A stretch of 64,000 nt of DNA from Psychrosphaera haliotis (GTDB lineage Bacteria > Pseudomonadota > Gammaproteobacteria > Enterobacterales > Alteromonadaceae), in NCBI RefSeq assembly GCF_009728465.1, contig NZ_WOCD01000003.1, positions 62,001-126,000 on the forward strand, given 5' to 3'. The notes under the pieces were generated by a model. The model ran no database searches and was not told the origin of the DNA. It saw nothing but the letters and a program-made list of their open reading frames with translations. A program made the translations under genes and the position numbers. Below, in pieces: positions 55,132-64,000 of the stretch (position 1 is its first letter; every line of letters starts with the position of its first letter).

Positions 55132-55929
55132 CTATGCTGATGGTCCTGCATTTCCGTCGATTAATTGTAACAGTGCGTCAATATCATCACGGAGTGAGTC
55201 TGCTAAGCGACTGTTTATTAATTTAGGTGATATAGAACCTGAGAAGTCTGTGTGCATATAAATATTCAACTGCGTTTTATTGTCCGAACTTGCAGTGAGT
55301 TCATAAACAATATTTGAGGTTGCTCTAACGAGCTTTGATTTTTCTTTGTTATATTGCTCTGGGTTCGGATGCGGCGCTAAACTAATAACAACCTTTTTAG
55401 TTAGACCTTGAGCAGAAGCCGTACTATGTTCGGAAACTTTAGCCTCAAAAACAAAGTCTCTATCAGTAATAGGCCACGGCATATTAACAACGGTATAAAC
55501 CACTTGATGATGCTCATTTATCTTTTTTAGGATCACCGACGACTTACATTTCAACTGCCACTGCCAACACCCATTCTCACCATGAAAATAAGGCAAAACA
55601 GAATTTAGTGGTGCATTTATCTTAACCTCTGATTTTACTTCTAAAAAACCTGAAGTTTTTGGTATTTTATTAGACGTGGTATTATCTATTGCGCTGATTG
55701 TTAACTGCGCCCTGTCAACAATATATGGCCTAGTATAAATAACCGTTTGAGGATTTTTGTATTCTAGCGTCCAATCACTTTGCTTATCTGTTGCAGCATT
55801 TGCATCAATAACACAGCTGAAGCTTACCAGTGCCATTATGAACTTTGTTAATAGCGCTTTGGTTATTCTTTTCTTGGTTAAGAGTGTCTTGGTTAAGAGT
55901 GCTTTCGTTAAAACAGTTTTAGTGCTCAT
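55132..55929 (-). CDS. START-domain (lipid-binding) secreted protein with repetitive N-terminus
   Basis: Exported 265-residue protein. After the signal peptide (cleavage near VIDANA) the START/SRPBCC-type fold is recognisable in SEVKINAPLNSVLPYFHGEN, GCWQWQLKCKSSVILKKINE and VVNMPWPITDRDFVFEAKVS. Such domains hold a hydrophobic ligand. The N-terminal region, residues 4-28, consists of five tandem pentapeptides of the form K-x-L-L-T (KTVLT KALLT KTLLT KKRIT KALLT), encoded by a 15-bp repeat at 55846-55920. This gives an unusually long, basic leader. It lies 66 nt upstream of the ABC ATPase gene on the same strand and may belong to that operon. Confidence 0.8.
   Translation of the reverse strand: MSTKTVLTKALLTKTLLTKKRITKALLTKFIMALVSFSCVIDANAATDKQSDWTLEYKNPQTVIYTRPYIVDRAQLTISAIDNTTSNKIPKTSGFLEVKSEVKINAPLNSVLPYFHGENGCWQWQLKCKSSVILKKINEHHQVVYTVVNMPWPITDRDFVFEAKVSEHSTASAQGLTKKVVISLAPHPNPEQYNKEKSKLVRATSNIVYELTASSDNKTQLNIYMHTDFSGSISPKLINSRLADSLRDDIDALLQLIDGNAGPSA
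55846..55920 (-). repeat. 15-bp minisatellite in a signal-peptide region, 5 units
   Basis: Five in-frame 15-bp units encoding K-x-L-L-T; the second and third units are nearly identical, the others more diverged. Copy-number change would lengthen or shorten the leader without shifting the frame. Confidence 0.85.
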
Positions 55930-55962
55930 TGCTAAACCGCCCTTTGTCGTAATTAGATACTA

Positions 55963-55994
55963 AAAAGCCAGTCACGTTAGGTAAACTGGCTTTT
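55963..55994 (-). terminator. Terminator of the fumarase gene
   Basis: AAAAGCCAGT / ACTGGCTTTT stem (55963-55972 with 55985-55994) with a 12-nt loop; on the minus strand a T-run follows. It separates fumarase from the START-domain gene. Confidence 0.88.
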
Positions 55995-56101
55995 GACTTT
56001 GACTTAACATAAATAACCAAGCTGATAATTGAAGATGAACGTCTACTTAACCTTCACGTTTATCTTCAATTTAAACAAGCTATTTAACGGTGATGCGACT
56101 A

Positions 56102-57622
56102 TTAGCTTTTATTCATTTCAGCTATTTTGCCTTTCCACATCGCAGGGCCAGTTTCATGTACATTATTACCCGTGCTGTCTACTGCAACAGATACCGGCAT
56201 GTCTTCAACTTCAAACTCATAGATAGCTTCCATACCTAAATCTTCAAAAGCGACAACTCTAGATTTCTTAATCGCTTTAGATACTAAGTATGCAGCGCCG
56301 CCTACAGCCATTAGATAAACTGAGCCATATTTAGCAATTGATTCTACCGTTGCTGGTCCACGTTCTGCCTTACCAATCATACCCATAAGGCCAGTTTCAC
56401 CTAACATCAAGTCAGTAAACTTATCCATACGAGTTGCCGTTGTTGGTCCTGCAGGGCCAACGACTTCATCACCAACAGCGTCTACTGGACCAACGTAATA
56501 AATAAAGCGTCCGTTAAAGTCTACGCCTTCAGGAAGACCTTCACCTTTATCTAACATGTCTTTAATGCGTTTATGAGCAGCATCACGACCTGTTAGAATT
56601 TTACCGCTTAGTAATACTGTATCACCGGCTTTCCAAGTCGCTACTTCTTCTTTGGTGATAGTATCAATGTTAACTCGACGAACATTGTCACCCATTTCCC
56701 ACGTCACTTCTGGCCAATCTTCTAATTTAGGTGGCGTTAATTGCGCCGGACCTGACCCGTCTAAATGAAAGTGAACATGACGAGTTGCTGCACAATTTGG
56801 GATCATCACTACAGGTTTTGACGCTGCGTGTGTTGGACAAGACTTAACTTTAATATCAACAACTGTTGTTAAACCACCAAGGCCTTGTGCACCAATACCT
56901 AAGTCATTCACTGCTTTAAGTAAGTCTAAACGTAGTTGTTCATCCGACGTTTCTGCACCTTTATCCATAAGATCTTGAATATCAACGGGATCCATCAATG
57001 ACTCTTTTGCCATAACCGCTGCTTTTTCTGCCGTACCGCCAATACCTATGCCTAGCATGCCTGGTGGACACCAACCCGCGCCCATTGTCGGTAATGTTTT
57101 TGTTACCCATTCAACAATGTCGTCTGACGGGTTTAACATCGCCATTTTAGATTTATTCTCAGAACCACCGCCTTTAGCAGCAATCATGACTTCGATGCCT
57201 GTTCCAGGCACCATTTCAACATGAACAACCGACGGTGTATTGTCTTTGGTGTTTTTTCTCGCACCGTTTGGATCTGCAACAATTGAAGCTCTTAATGGGT
57301 TGTCTGGGTTTAAGTAGGCTCTGCGCGTACCTTCATCCACCATTTGTTGAACTGTCATGTCCGTTTTGTCCCACTGAACACCCATGCCTATTTTCACAAA
57401 ACAGGTCACAATTCCAGTATCTTGGCAAATTGGACGACGCCCCTCAGCAGACATTCTAGAGTTAATAAGAATTTGTGCCATAGCGTCTTTAGCCGCTGGG
57501 TTTTGCTCTTTATGGTAAGCCTTTTCAACAGCTTGAACATAATCTAATGGGTGGTAGTAAGACATGTATTGTAGCGAGTCTGCAATACTTTCAATTAAGT
57601 CTTGTTGGCGAATAACCGTCAT
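56102..57622 (-). CDS. Class I (iron-sulfur) fumarate hydratase
   Basis: Oxygen-sensitive [4Fe-4S] fumarase, single-chain form of 506 residues, interconverting fumarate and malate in the TCA cycle. Candidate cluster cysteines are seen in RRPICQDTGIV, KVKSCPTHAASK and PNCAATRHVHFHL. The C-terminal beta domain begins near TPPKLEDWPEV and contains LLSGKILTGRDAAHKRIKDM. GPAGPTTATRMDKF is a family hallmark. It is monocistronic, with a terminator downstream and about 210 nt of upstream sequence shared with the divergent pabB. Confidence 0.96.
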   Translation of the reverse strand: MTVIRQQDLIESIADSLQYMSYYHPLDYVQAVEKAYHKEQNPAAKDAMAQILINSRMSAEGRRPICQDTGIVTCFVKIGMGVQWDKTDMTVQQMVDEGTRRAYLNPDNPLRASIVADPNGARKNTKDNTPSVVHVEMVPGTGIEVMIAAKGGGSENKSKMAMLNPSDDIVEWVTKTLPTMGAGWCPPGMLGIGIGGTAEKAAVMAKESLMDPVDIQDLMDKGAETSDEQLRLDLLKAVNDLGIGAQGLGGLTTVVDIKVKSCPTHAASKPVVMIPNCAATRHVHFHLDGSGPAQLTPPKLEDWPEVTWEMGDNVRRVNIDTITKEEVATWKAGDTVLLSGKILTGRDAAHKRIKDMLDKGEGLPEGVDFNGRFIYYVGPVDAVGDEVVGPAGPTTATRMDKFTDLMLGETGLMGMIGKAERGPATVESIAKYGSVYLMAVGGAAYLVSKAIKKSRVVAFEDLGMEAIYEFEVEDMPVSVAVDSTGNNVHETGPAMWKGKIAEMNKS

Positions 57623-57832
57623 AGCGACCTCTGTATTTTTGATATTATTTTGAAAACAAAACGTATGTTTATTGTCGTCGAGTTTTGTAAAGTTTCAATA
57701 AATGATCATGATTACTGAAAATTAATATTGATAATGATACTCTTCTGCTCAATTGAAACCAACATATAAACCTGCAAAATTTAAGTTAACCTTATAATTT
57801 TGTTGAATTGTTAAACAAGTTAATCAATCAAA
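57623..57832. other. Divergent control region of fumarase and pabB
   Basis: AT-rich 210-bp spacer. It contains GATAATGATA at 57730-57739, a half-match to a Fur box. No strong promoter was assigned. pabB has no visible Shine-Dalgarno sequence before its ATG. Confidence 0.4.
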
Positions 57833-59230
57833 ATGTCCCAATCTGTATTTCGTAAAGCCTTATCTTTATCAAACGCTGAATTTCAGCGCGTTTTAATGTG
57901 TTTGCAAGAAAATCCTTCTTTTGTTTTCCTAGACAGTGCAAATAGTTCTTCAGAGAACAAAGGGTTTTCACTGTGTGTTTGGAGTCCTGCTGTATTACTT
58001 AAAACCTTTGGTGATGTTACTCAAATAACCAAACCTGACGGCAATGTAACAACATCTAATGAAGATCCACTGACTCTTATTGAGCAATCGTTACAAGCCC
58101 ATAATTTAAAATTTGATAGTAGTTTGCCCTTTAGTGGTGGTGCGGTAGGCTTTTGGGGTTATGAATTAGGTGGTCATTTTGAGCCATTGCCAAAACCAAA
58201 ACCTCATGACATTACTATCCCAGACATGGCCGTTGGCATTTACCTTTCAGGCCTAGTAATTAATCACGAAAACGGAAAAATTAACTACTTTAGTCAGTCC
58301 CTACAACCAGAAGATGATTATCAAACGCTGCTAACGATTATAGACAACAGACAGTTCGAACAAATACCTTCGCAGTCACCAAATAAAGTTTTTGCGCTTA
58401 CCAATGCATGGCAATCAAACATGACGTTTTTAGATTACCAAACCAAATTTAATGCGATTCAAGCTTATTTGCAGTCTGGCGATTGTTATCAAGTAAACTT
58501 AGCACAACGCTTTTGTGCTGATTATACTGGTTCAGAGTGGCAGGCTTATTTGAAGCTAAGAGAGCAGAATAAAGCCCCCTTCTCTAGCTTTATGCGATTG
58601 GAAGAAGGCGCTATTTTAAGTGTATCGCCAGAGCGCTTTTTACAAGTAACGAACAAGCTTGTTGAAACAAAGCCAATTAAAGGTACGCGGCCTCGTGGCA
58701 AATCTATCAGTGAAGATAAGTCACTCGCCAATGAGTTATTTAATGCGACAAAAGATCGTGCTGAAAATTTAATGATTGTCGATCTTTTGAGAAACGATAT
58801 TGCTAAAGTGTCTAAAGCTGGCTCTGTAAAAGTGCCTAAGTTATTTGATATAGAGAGTTATCCAGCCGTTCATCACTTAGTAAGTACGGTTACTTCGGAG
58901 CTTAAGCATAATGCCAGTTCTATTGACTTACTTCGTGGCGCGTTTCCTGGCGGTTCTATTACAGGCGCGCCAAAAATTAGGGCTATGGAAGTCATTCATG
59001 AATTGGAGCCACACCCGAGAAGTGCATATTGCGGTTCAATAGGTTATATAAAACCCAATGGCGACATGGATACAAACATCACAATTAGAACGTTAGTATG
59101 TAGTAATAATAGAATTTACTGTTGGGCTGGCGGCGGATTAGTGGCCGACTCAAAATGTGAAGACGAATATCAAGAAACCTTAGACAAGGTGAACAAAATT
59201 TTACCTACTTTAACTGAAATGACTGGATAG
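57833..59230 (+). CDS. pabB: Aminodeoxychorismate synthase component I
   Basis: Chorismate-using enzyme of 465 residues that, with a PabA glutaminase encoded elsewhere, makes 4-amino-4-deoxychorismate for folate. Motifs of the anthranilate synthase/PabB fold are QSGDCYQVNLAQRF, LSVSPERFL, the catalytic-lysine PIKGTRPRG that separates PabB from TrpE, DLLRNDIAKV, and GGSITGAPKIRAMEVIHELE. The N-terminal domain carries FSGGAVGFWGYELG. It is followed after 10 nt by a CoA pyrophosphatase gene, a pairing also seen in E. coli (pabB-nudL). Confidence 0.95.
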   Translation: MSQSVFRKALSLSNAEFQRVLMCLQENPSFVFLDSANSSSENKGFSLCVWSPAVLLKTFGDVTQITKPDGNVTTSNEDPLTLIEQSLQAHNLKFDSSLPFSGGAVGFWGYELGGHFEPLPKPKPHDITIPDMAVGIYLSGLVINHENGKINYFSQSLQPEDDYQTLLTIIDNRQFEQIPSQSPNKVFALTNAWQSNMTFLDYQTKFNAIQAYLQSGDCYQVNLAQRFCADYTGSEWQAYLKLREQNKAPFSSFMRLEEGAILSVSPERFLQVTNKLVETKPIKGTRPRGKSISEDKSLANELFNATKDRAENLMIVDLLRNDIAKVSKAGSVKVPKLFDIESYPAVHHLVSTVTSELKHNASSIDLLRGAFPGGSITGAPKIRAMEVIHELEPHPRSAYCGSIGYIKPNGDMDTNITIRTLVCSNNRIYCWAGGGLVADSKCEDEYQETLDKVNKILPTLTEMTG

Positions 59231-59240
59231 TAGATTTATA

Positions 59241-59822
59241 ATGACGCCTACTGAATTTGCCTCAAGACTGTGTTTACGGCCATTTTCTGATGAAAATGAA
59301 TCTGACTATGGTCGATTCGGTCCAGCGACACCGTTAAAAAGAGCTGCAGTGTTGATCCCTGTTATCAATAGGGAGAGTGGTCTACACATATTGTTAACTC
59401 AACGGGCCAATCATTTAAGAAATCACCCAGGTCAAATTAGCTTTCCAGGCGGCAAACATGACGAGGTTGACGATACACTCACTGATACGGCAATAAGAGA
59501 AAGTGAAGAAGAAATAGGCCTAAATACAAGAAAAATACAGCCACTTGGTTGGTTACCTGAACTGCATACTGTCAGTCATTTTACCATGTCACCACTTGTT
59601 GCACTTGTAGATGGCAACCAAACCTTTGTTGCTAATGAAGATGAAGTTAGCGATATCTTTGAAGTACCATTAGCTTATTTAATGGCTAGAAAGCATCAAT
59701 TTTATTTAACCCCTGAATGGCAAGGTAAACCTTCTAAAATCCACTTCATCCGCTTTGAAAACAAACTCATCTGGGGTGCTACAGCGGCTATCTTACAAAA
59801 GCTCATCCGACATATCGAATAA
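59241..59822 (+). CDS. nudL: Nudix CoA pyrophosphatase NudL
   Basis: Nudix hydrolase of 193 residues. The NudL/YeaB signature LLTQRANHLRNHPGQISFPG directly precedes the Nudix box (GGKHDEVDDTLTDTAIRESE then EEIGL), and the metal-binding Glu residues of REseEEIGL are present. It likely splits CoA into phosphopantetheine and 3',5'-ADP. It is co-transcribed with pabB, as in E. coli. Confidence 0.94.
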   Translation: MTPTEFASRLCLRPFSDENESDYGRFGPATPLKRAAVLIPVINRESGLHILLTQRANHLRNHPGQISFPGGKHDEVDDTLTDTAIRESEEEIGLNTRKIQPLGWLPELHTVSHFTMSPLVALVDGNQTFVANEDEVSDIFEVPLAYLMARKHQFYLTPEWQGKPSKIHFIRFENKLIWGATAAILQKLIRHIE

Positions 59823-59905
59823 GATTTTCTCATGCGTAGTATGATGTGAATATTTACAAACTACGTTACAATCTATCTATCGTTTTCTAAAGATAGAAAA
59901 ATTAA

Positions 59906-61282
59906 ATGTTAAGTGTTTTTGATATGTTCAGTATCGGCATTGGGCCGAGTAGTTCTCATACTGTTGGGCCAATGCGCGCAGCAAAACAGTTTGGTGACTT
60001 GTTAGAGTCTAAAGGATTGTTGTCTCAAGTAACGTCTGTACAGACGGAACTGTTTGGCTCATTAGGGCAAACAGGTATTGGTCATGGCTCAGGCAAAGCC
60101 GTCATTTTAGGTTTATTAGGTGATGAGCCAGAAACAATAGACCCTGACTCCGTTGCAAAAAAACTTGCTGATATTGACTCTACAGAAAAGCTAAATTTGT
60201 TAGGTCTTCAGCTAATAGACTTCCCAAGTAAAAACGCCATTGTTTTTCATCGCCGTAAAACGCTGCCATTACATTCAAATGGTATGACACTAACCGCTAA
60301 ATCGGGTGACGAAATACTTTTAAGCCAAACCTATTACTCAATCGGTGGCGGTTTTATTGTTAAGCATGAAGATTTTGAAATTCAAAAAGAAACGGCGGTT
60401 CAGCAAGTTGAAGAAACGCCTGTTCCATATCCATTCTCAACAGGCGCAGATTTGTTAGCTATGTGCCAACAAGACGGTCTGAGCATTCCTGGCCTGATGA
60501 TGGCAAATGAGAAAGTTTGGCTAGATGAAAAAGTAGTGAGGAAACAACTCGTAGAGCTTTGGCATGTGATGGAAGCCTGCATCGACCGTGGAATTAGAAC
60601 GGAAGGTATTTTACCTGGTGGCCTGAAAGTTAAACGTCGTGCACCTGCGTTGCATCGCAAACTGTCCAGTGAGCAATCTAGCGACCCGTTAACGGTTATG
60701 GATTGGGTTAACCTATTCGCCTTATCTGTAAATGAAGAGAATGCCGATGGTGGTCGTGTTGTTACAGCACCTACCAATGGTGCGGCCGGTATTATCCCTG
60801 CAGTATTGATGTACTACCATAAATTTGTAAAACCACTAAATGACGACCTTATCGTTCGTTACCTGTTAACAGCAGGTGCCATTGGTATCTTATACAAAAA
60901 GAACGCGTCTATTTCAGGTGCTGAAGTTGGTTGCCAAGGTGAAGTTGGTGTAGCTTGCTCAATGGCTGCTGGCGCACTAGCAGAAATTCAAGGTGCTAGC
61001 GTTGAGCAAGTAGAAAACGCAGCAGAAATAGGCATGGAGCACAACCTAGGTTTGACCTGCGATCCTGTTGGTGGTTTGGTTCAAGTTCCTTGTATTGAAC
61101 GAAATGCAATGGGCTCAATAAAAGCAATTAACGCTGCTAGACTCGCACTTCGCGGTAGTGGCGGACAAAAAGTATCGTTAGACAAGGTTATAAAAACCAT
61201 GTGGGATACTGGTAACGACATGAAGTCTAAATACAAAGAAACAGCTCGTGGTGGTTTAGCAGTAAATATTATTGAATGTTAA
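59906..61282 (+). CDS. sdaA: L-serine dehydratase (deaminase)
   Basis: [4Fe-4S] enzyme of 458 residues that converts L-serine to pyruvate and ammonia. The single-chain form starts [20 protein letters not shown] with the conserved GPSSSHT substrate loop. Cysteines in [20 protein letters not shown] and [20 protein letters not shown] are the candidate cluster ligands. The sequence [20 protein letters not shown] is highly conserved. A terminator follows, right before csdA. Confidence 0.95.
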   Translation: MLSVFDMFSIGIGPSSSHTVGPMRAAKQFGDLLESKGLLSQVTSVQTELFGSLGQTGIGHGSGKAVILGLLGDEPETIDPDSVAKKLADIDSTEKLNLLGLQLIDFPSKNAIVFHRRKTLPLHSNGMTLTAKSGDEILLSQTYYSIGGGFIVKHEDFEIQKETAVQQVEETPVPYPFSTGADLLAMCQQDGLSIPGLMMANEKVWLDEKVVRKQLVELWHVMEACIDRGIRTEGILPGGLKVKRRAPALHRKLSSEQSSDPLTVMDWVNLFALSVNEENADGGRVVTAPTNGAAGIIPAVLMYYHKFVKPLNDDLIVRYLLTAGAIGILYKKNASISGAEVGCQGEVGVACSMAAGALAEIQGASVEQVENAAEIGMEHNLGLTCDPVGGLVQVPCIERNAMGSIKAINAARLALRGSGGQKVSLDKVIKTMWDTGNDMKSKYKETARGGLAVNIIEC

Positions 61283-61304
61283 TTTTTACCCCCACAATGA
61301 AATC

Positions 61305-61339
61305 GGGTAAACTAGCGCCACGTTAGTTTGCCCTTTTTT
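61305..61339 (+). terminator. Terminator between sdaA and csdA (possible attenuator)
   Basis: GGGTAAACTA / TAGTTTGCCC stem (one G-U pair) followed by six T residues, ending only about 11 nt before the csdA ATG. There is no room for a promoter between the T-run and the csdA start. Confidence 0.85.
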
Positions 61340-61349
61340 ATGCGTAATT

Positions 61350-62549
61350 ATGAGCCTCAAACAATTATTCCCATTTTTTAGTAATAACCCTGACCTTGTC
61401 TATCTTGATAGCGCGGCAACTACTCAAAAGCCTAAACAGGTAATTGATGCCATTAGGCAGTTTTATCAAGCTAACAATGTAAACGTGCACAGAGGCTCAT
61501 ATCAAGCAGCCCAGCATGTCACCGCTCAATATGAACAAAGCCGCACTTGCGTCGCTAAATTTATTGGTGCAGGCAGTTCTAGCAACATTGTTTGGACAAA
61601 AGGCACTACTGACTCAATAAACTTAGTCGCTCAAAGCTGGGCAAACCACAATCTTAAAGCAGGTGATGAAGTTGTAGTGTTAGCCTCTGAACACCACGCC
61701 AACTTTGTTCCTTGGCAGCAACTCGCCATTAACAAGCAGTTAAAGCTGACAATTATTGAATTATTAAAGAATGGCCAAGTAGATTTAGAACAATACGCCC
61801 ACGTTATAGCAAACAAACCTAAATTAATTGCGATTCAACATGTATCGAATGCTTTAGGGACTATATACCCTATAGCAGACATGACGCGCATGGCAAAAGA
61901 GTCAGGAGCGACCGTTTTAATTGATGGCGCACAGGCTGTTGCTCACCTTCCAGTAAATGTAGAAGCGCTAAATTGTGATTTTTACGTTTTTTCTGGTCAC
62001 AAACTATATGGCCCAACGGGCATAGGTGTTCTGTATATTCACAACAGGGCCAAAAGTGGGATGCAAGCAGTAAACTTTGGCGGTGAGATGATCACTAAGG
62101 TGACGAGAACAAACACCCAATTTAGAGAAATTCCAGCCTTATTAGAAACAGGTACTCCTAACATTGCTGGTGTTATTGGGCTAAAGGCGGCTATTGAATT
62201 TATTAGTAGTCCAAATTATCAAACACAGCATAATCAAATTACCCTAATACATTCACAACTTGTTAGTGAGCTAAAAAAGAACCGCAACATTCAGCTTTAT
62301 GGTGATATGGACAATAATGTAGGCGTAGTATCTTTTACTATTACCGGTGAATCGGTGGCTGATATAGGTATGTTATTGGATCAACAAGGGATTGCCGTTC
62401 GTTGTGGACACCACTGCGCAATGCCGCTCATGGCCGCATTAGGTGTTGATGGCACCGTTCGTGTGTCTCTTGGTGTTTATAATGACAGCAACGATGTTAC
62501 AGCCTTTATTAAAGCACTTAACAACACCATCAGTTTATTAGATATATAA
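61350..62549 (+). CDS. csdA: Cysteine desulfurase (CsdA/SufS type)
   Basis: PLP enzyme of 399 residues that removes sulfur from cysteine and hands it to the SufE-like partner encoded 10 nt downstream. The PLP lysine is in YVFSGHKLYGPTGIG, and the active-site cysteine in IAVRCGHHCAMPLM, a group II signature. A histidine pair is in LASEHHANFVPWQ. CsdA versus SufS cannot be separated by motif, but the lone pairing with a SufE/CsdE gene without other suf genes favours CsdA. The ATG lies immediately after a terminator-like hairpin. Confidence 0.93.
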   Translation: MSLKQLFPFFSNNPDLVYLDSAATTQKPKQVIDAIRQFYQANNVNVHRGSYQAAQHVTAQYEQSRTCVAKFIGAGSSSNIVWTKGTTDSINLVAQSWANHNLKAGDEVVVLASEHHANFVPWQQLAINKQLKLTIIELLKNGQVDLEQYAHVIANKPKLIAIQHVSNALGTIYPIADMTRMAKESGATVLIDGAQAVAHLPVNVEALNCDFYVFSGHKLYGPTGIGVLYIHNRAKSGMQAVNFGGEMITKVTRTNTQFREIPALLETGTPNIAGVIGLKAAIEFISSPNYQTQHNQITLIHSQLVSELKKNRNIQLYGDMDNNVGVVSFTITGESVADIGMLLDQQGIAVRCGHHCAMPLMAALGVDGTVRVSLGVYNDSNDVTAFIKALNNTISLLDI

Positions 62550-62559
62550 GTAGGCGAAA

Positions 62560-63009
62560 ATGCAGAAAGATATTATTGAGTTCTCCAATCAGTTTCATTT
62601 TACGTCTTCTGACGTAGTGGAAATACTGCTAAAAGAAAAAGGTTGGCAAAATCAATATCGACGTATCATGTTATTAGGTAAAGAACTGCCCGAACTGTCT
62701 GCTTCATTAAAGCTAGATGACAAGTTAGTTGCGGGTTGTGAAAGCAGTGTGTGGTTAAACTATCAATGGGTAAATGGCCAATTAAAGCTTGCGGCGTCGT
62801 CTGACTCAAAAGTGGTAAAAGGCTTAATAACTATTATTCTTGCTGCTTATAACAACAAAGAGCAAAACCAAATATTAGACTTTAAGATAGAAAGTTATCT
62901 TGATGAACTTGGCTTATTACAACAGCTAAGTCCATCAAGAGGCAATGGTATTAAAGCCATCGTCAATAAAATATTATTGGTTGCCGAACAAGGTTCCAAT
63001 CGATCTTGA
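62560..63009 (+). CDS. csdE: SufE/CsdE-family sulfur acceptor
   Basis: Sulfur-accepting protein of 149 residues. The acceptor cysteine is in KLVAGCESSVWLNYQ, preceded by the helix WQNQYRRIMLLGKELPELSA typical of SufE/CsdE. It stimulates the desulfurase and carries persulfide. It is encoded 10 nt after csdA, and its last 36 nt overlap the convergent DUF3549 gene. Confidence 0.92.
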   Translation: MQKDIIEFSNQFHFTSSDVVEILLKEKGWQNQYRRIMLLGKELPELSASLKLDDKLVAGCESSVWLNYQWVNGQLKLAASSDSKVVKGLITIILAAYNNKEQNQILDFKIESYLDELGLLQQLSPSRGNGIKAIVNKILLVAEQGSNRS

Positions 63010-64000
63010 AACAGCTGCCGTACGATTTGGATCTCGCAATAGGCCAAGCAAACTAGCACGTGTTGCAGGAACGGCTACTAAGTCTGCAAAAATCCCGGCA
63101 AATAACTGTTGGTTACTATGCTGCGCTACTTTATCAAAATAAAGATTTAATAACTCAGGGTCGTTTAAATAATCCCAAAAGCGACCTGCAATTATTAAAT
63201 ATAAACTCTCTTCATTTAAATCTGGTTGCGCCAACAAATGACTAAGCTGTTCCTTTACCAAACCTTTTGCTTCACTGCCCGCCATACATCTTAATAAATG
63301 AAATACTTCTTCATGATCTGAAGAGTCTAATGCGATGTTCTGTTGCTCTATTAGTTTAGTGGTTAGCAATGTTGAAATTGTTGAATGCTCCAACGTGCCA
63401 CCTAATACACTTAATATCTGTACCGTTAGTTCATCTAACTTTGCTATTAGGTTACTTTCGTTGTTCGTATCTTCAATTCTAGCGGCAAAATCAGCTATAC
63501 CCTGAACCGTAAGCTCCTGCCACTTATCCGTACTAATTTCATTGTTAAAGTACGACTGAACATGTTCATAATACATAGACGCAGGTTGTTTTAACGCGAC
63601 TTTTACCTTTGCATTAAAAGACGCCTGCTTATTTTGATCTGGCGTAAATGAATATGGATGATTGTCTAATTTTTCAGATGAACTATCGTTATTGCCAACA
63701 ATAGCTGACCCTAACTCTTTAATAACAATTGATATAAAGTGATCACGTTGCTGCAAATTTAATAAGCCAAGCTCGTCAACATCAAATTGTAAAAACCAAA
63801 TAAATGGGTTGTTTACTTTCGCTTGTTTACTTTCTTTTTGATCCCAAAATAAAACCGCAAATCTAGCTTTTTGTTGCAATGGATAAGGGTAAGGCTTTTC
63901 ACCTCGTTCCATGACGGCAAAGTCATTTTTATTAATCGATTGAATCCTTCTGCCCATATCAAAAACGCGCCAATTAGCGTCAGCTTTCGCCATTAAGTCT
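62974..64000 (-). CDS. DUF3549-family protein (5' end outside window)
   Basis: Cytoplasmic protein of about 340 residues, conserved in marine gammaproteobacteria and without known function. Recognisable parts are NWRVFDMGRRIQSINKNDFA, GEKPYPYPLQQKARFAVLFW, PFIWFLQFDVDELGLLNLQQ and the C-terminal VPATRASLLGLLRDPNRTAA. The first in-frame ATG lies at 63993, but family proteins usually have a few residues more before ANWRVFDMGRR, so the true start probably lies beyond the right edge. The 3' end overlaps csdE by 36 nt, tail to tail. Confidence 0.83.
   Translation of the reverse strand, partial: DLMAKADANWRVFDMGRRIQSINKNDFAVMERGEKPYPYPLQQKARFAVLFWDQKESKQAKVNNPFIWFLQFDVDELGLLNLQQRDHFISIVIKELGSAIVGNNDSSSEKLDNHPYSFTPDQNKQASFNAKVKVALKQPASMYYEHVQSYFNNEISTDKWQELTVQGIADFAARIEDTNNESNLIAKLDELTVQILSVLGGTLEHSTISTLLTTKLIEQQNIALDSSDHEEVFHLLRCMAGSEAKGLVKEQLSHLLAQPDLNEESLYLIIAGRFWDYLNDPELLNLYFDKVAQHSNQQLFAGIFADLVAVPATRASLLGLLRDPNRTAAVSRSIGTLFGNQ

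Noticed and set aside
57727..57748. GATAATGATA resembling a Fur box upstream of the iron-sulfur fumarase
   Set aside because: Only the left half matches the consensus; such AT-rich half-sites are expected by chance in this sequence.
1..64000. Search for prophage, transposase, integrase, toxin-antitoxin or restriction genes as a hidden mobile island
   Set aside because: No recognisable protein of these classes in any frame, and no direct-repeat attachment sites beside the tRNA genes beyond the repeats described.

Overview
This 64 kb window is chromosomal DNA from a gammaproteobacterium, most likely a marine member of the Alteromonadales (Psychrosphaera, Thalassotalea or Colwellia-like). That placement is inferred from gene content and low GC. 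The sdhC-sdhD-sdhA/gltA divergence, ybbP-ybbA/tesA, dnaQ/rnhA, and the tRNA-Ala/Glu - gltX - tRNA-Val neighbourhood all resemble E. coli synteny. I see no phage, insertion sequence, CRISPR array or rRNA.

Layout: 1-3.8 kb, succinate dehydrogenase (sdhA partial) and citrate synthase. 4-16.8 kb, two RND efflux systems: a lipoprotein adaptor plus two tandem RND pumps on +, and a convergent RND pump plus adaptor on - with a divergent LysR regulator. 17-22.9 kb, tatD, an MlaC-like gene with a palindrome-overlapped promoter, and the ybbP/ybbA ABC system opposite tesA. 22.9-26.3 kb, three translation-related blocks: tRNA-Ala and four tRNA-Glu, gltX, an EVE protein, and three tRNA-Val. 26.3-29.5 kb, soxR with a divergent VOC gene behind a SoxR-type promoter, then an acyl-CoA dehydrogenase and a short-chain dehydrogenase. 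29.6-36.3 kb, a his operon (leader peptide and attenuator, then hisG-D-C-B-H-A) that stops before hisF and hisI. 36.4-46.2 kb, a lipoprotein behind a large hairpin, a beta-barrel/LolA-like/MMPL export cluster, two paired amidohydrolases, and four tRNA-Asp. 46.2-55.9 kb, a TIGR03503-like protein, dnaQ, rnhA, a DMT transporter, an ABC export operon with three consecutive periplasmic adaptors, and a START-domain protein. 56-64 kb, class I fumarase, pabB, nudL, sdaA, csdA-csdE and a DUF3549 gene running off the edge.

Two patterns cut across the window. First, all twelve tRNA genes are flanked by inverted repeats that differ from copy to copy although the tRNA bodies within each array are identical. 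This predicts that each precursor has its own extended acceptor helix. Second, ten single-base frameshifts break seven genes, mostly transporter or envelope genes, usually at A/T runs, while the housekeeping genes are intact. They are either real decay or local base-calling errors; the sequence alone cannot decide.
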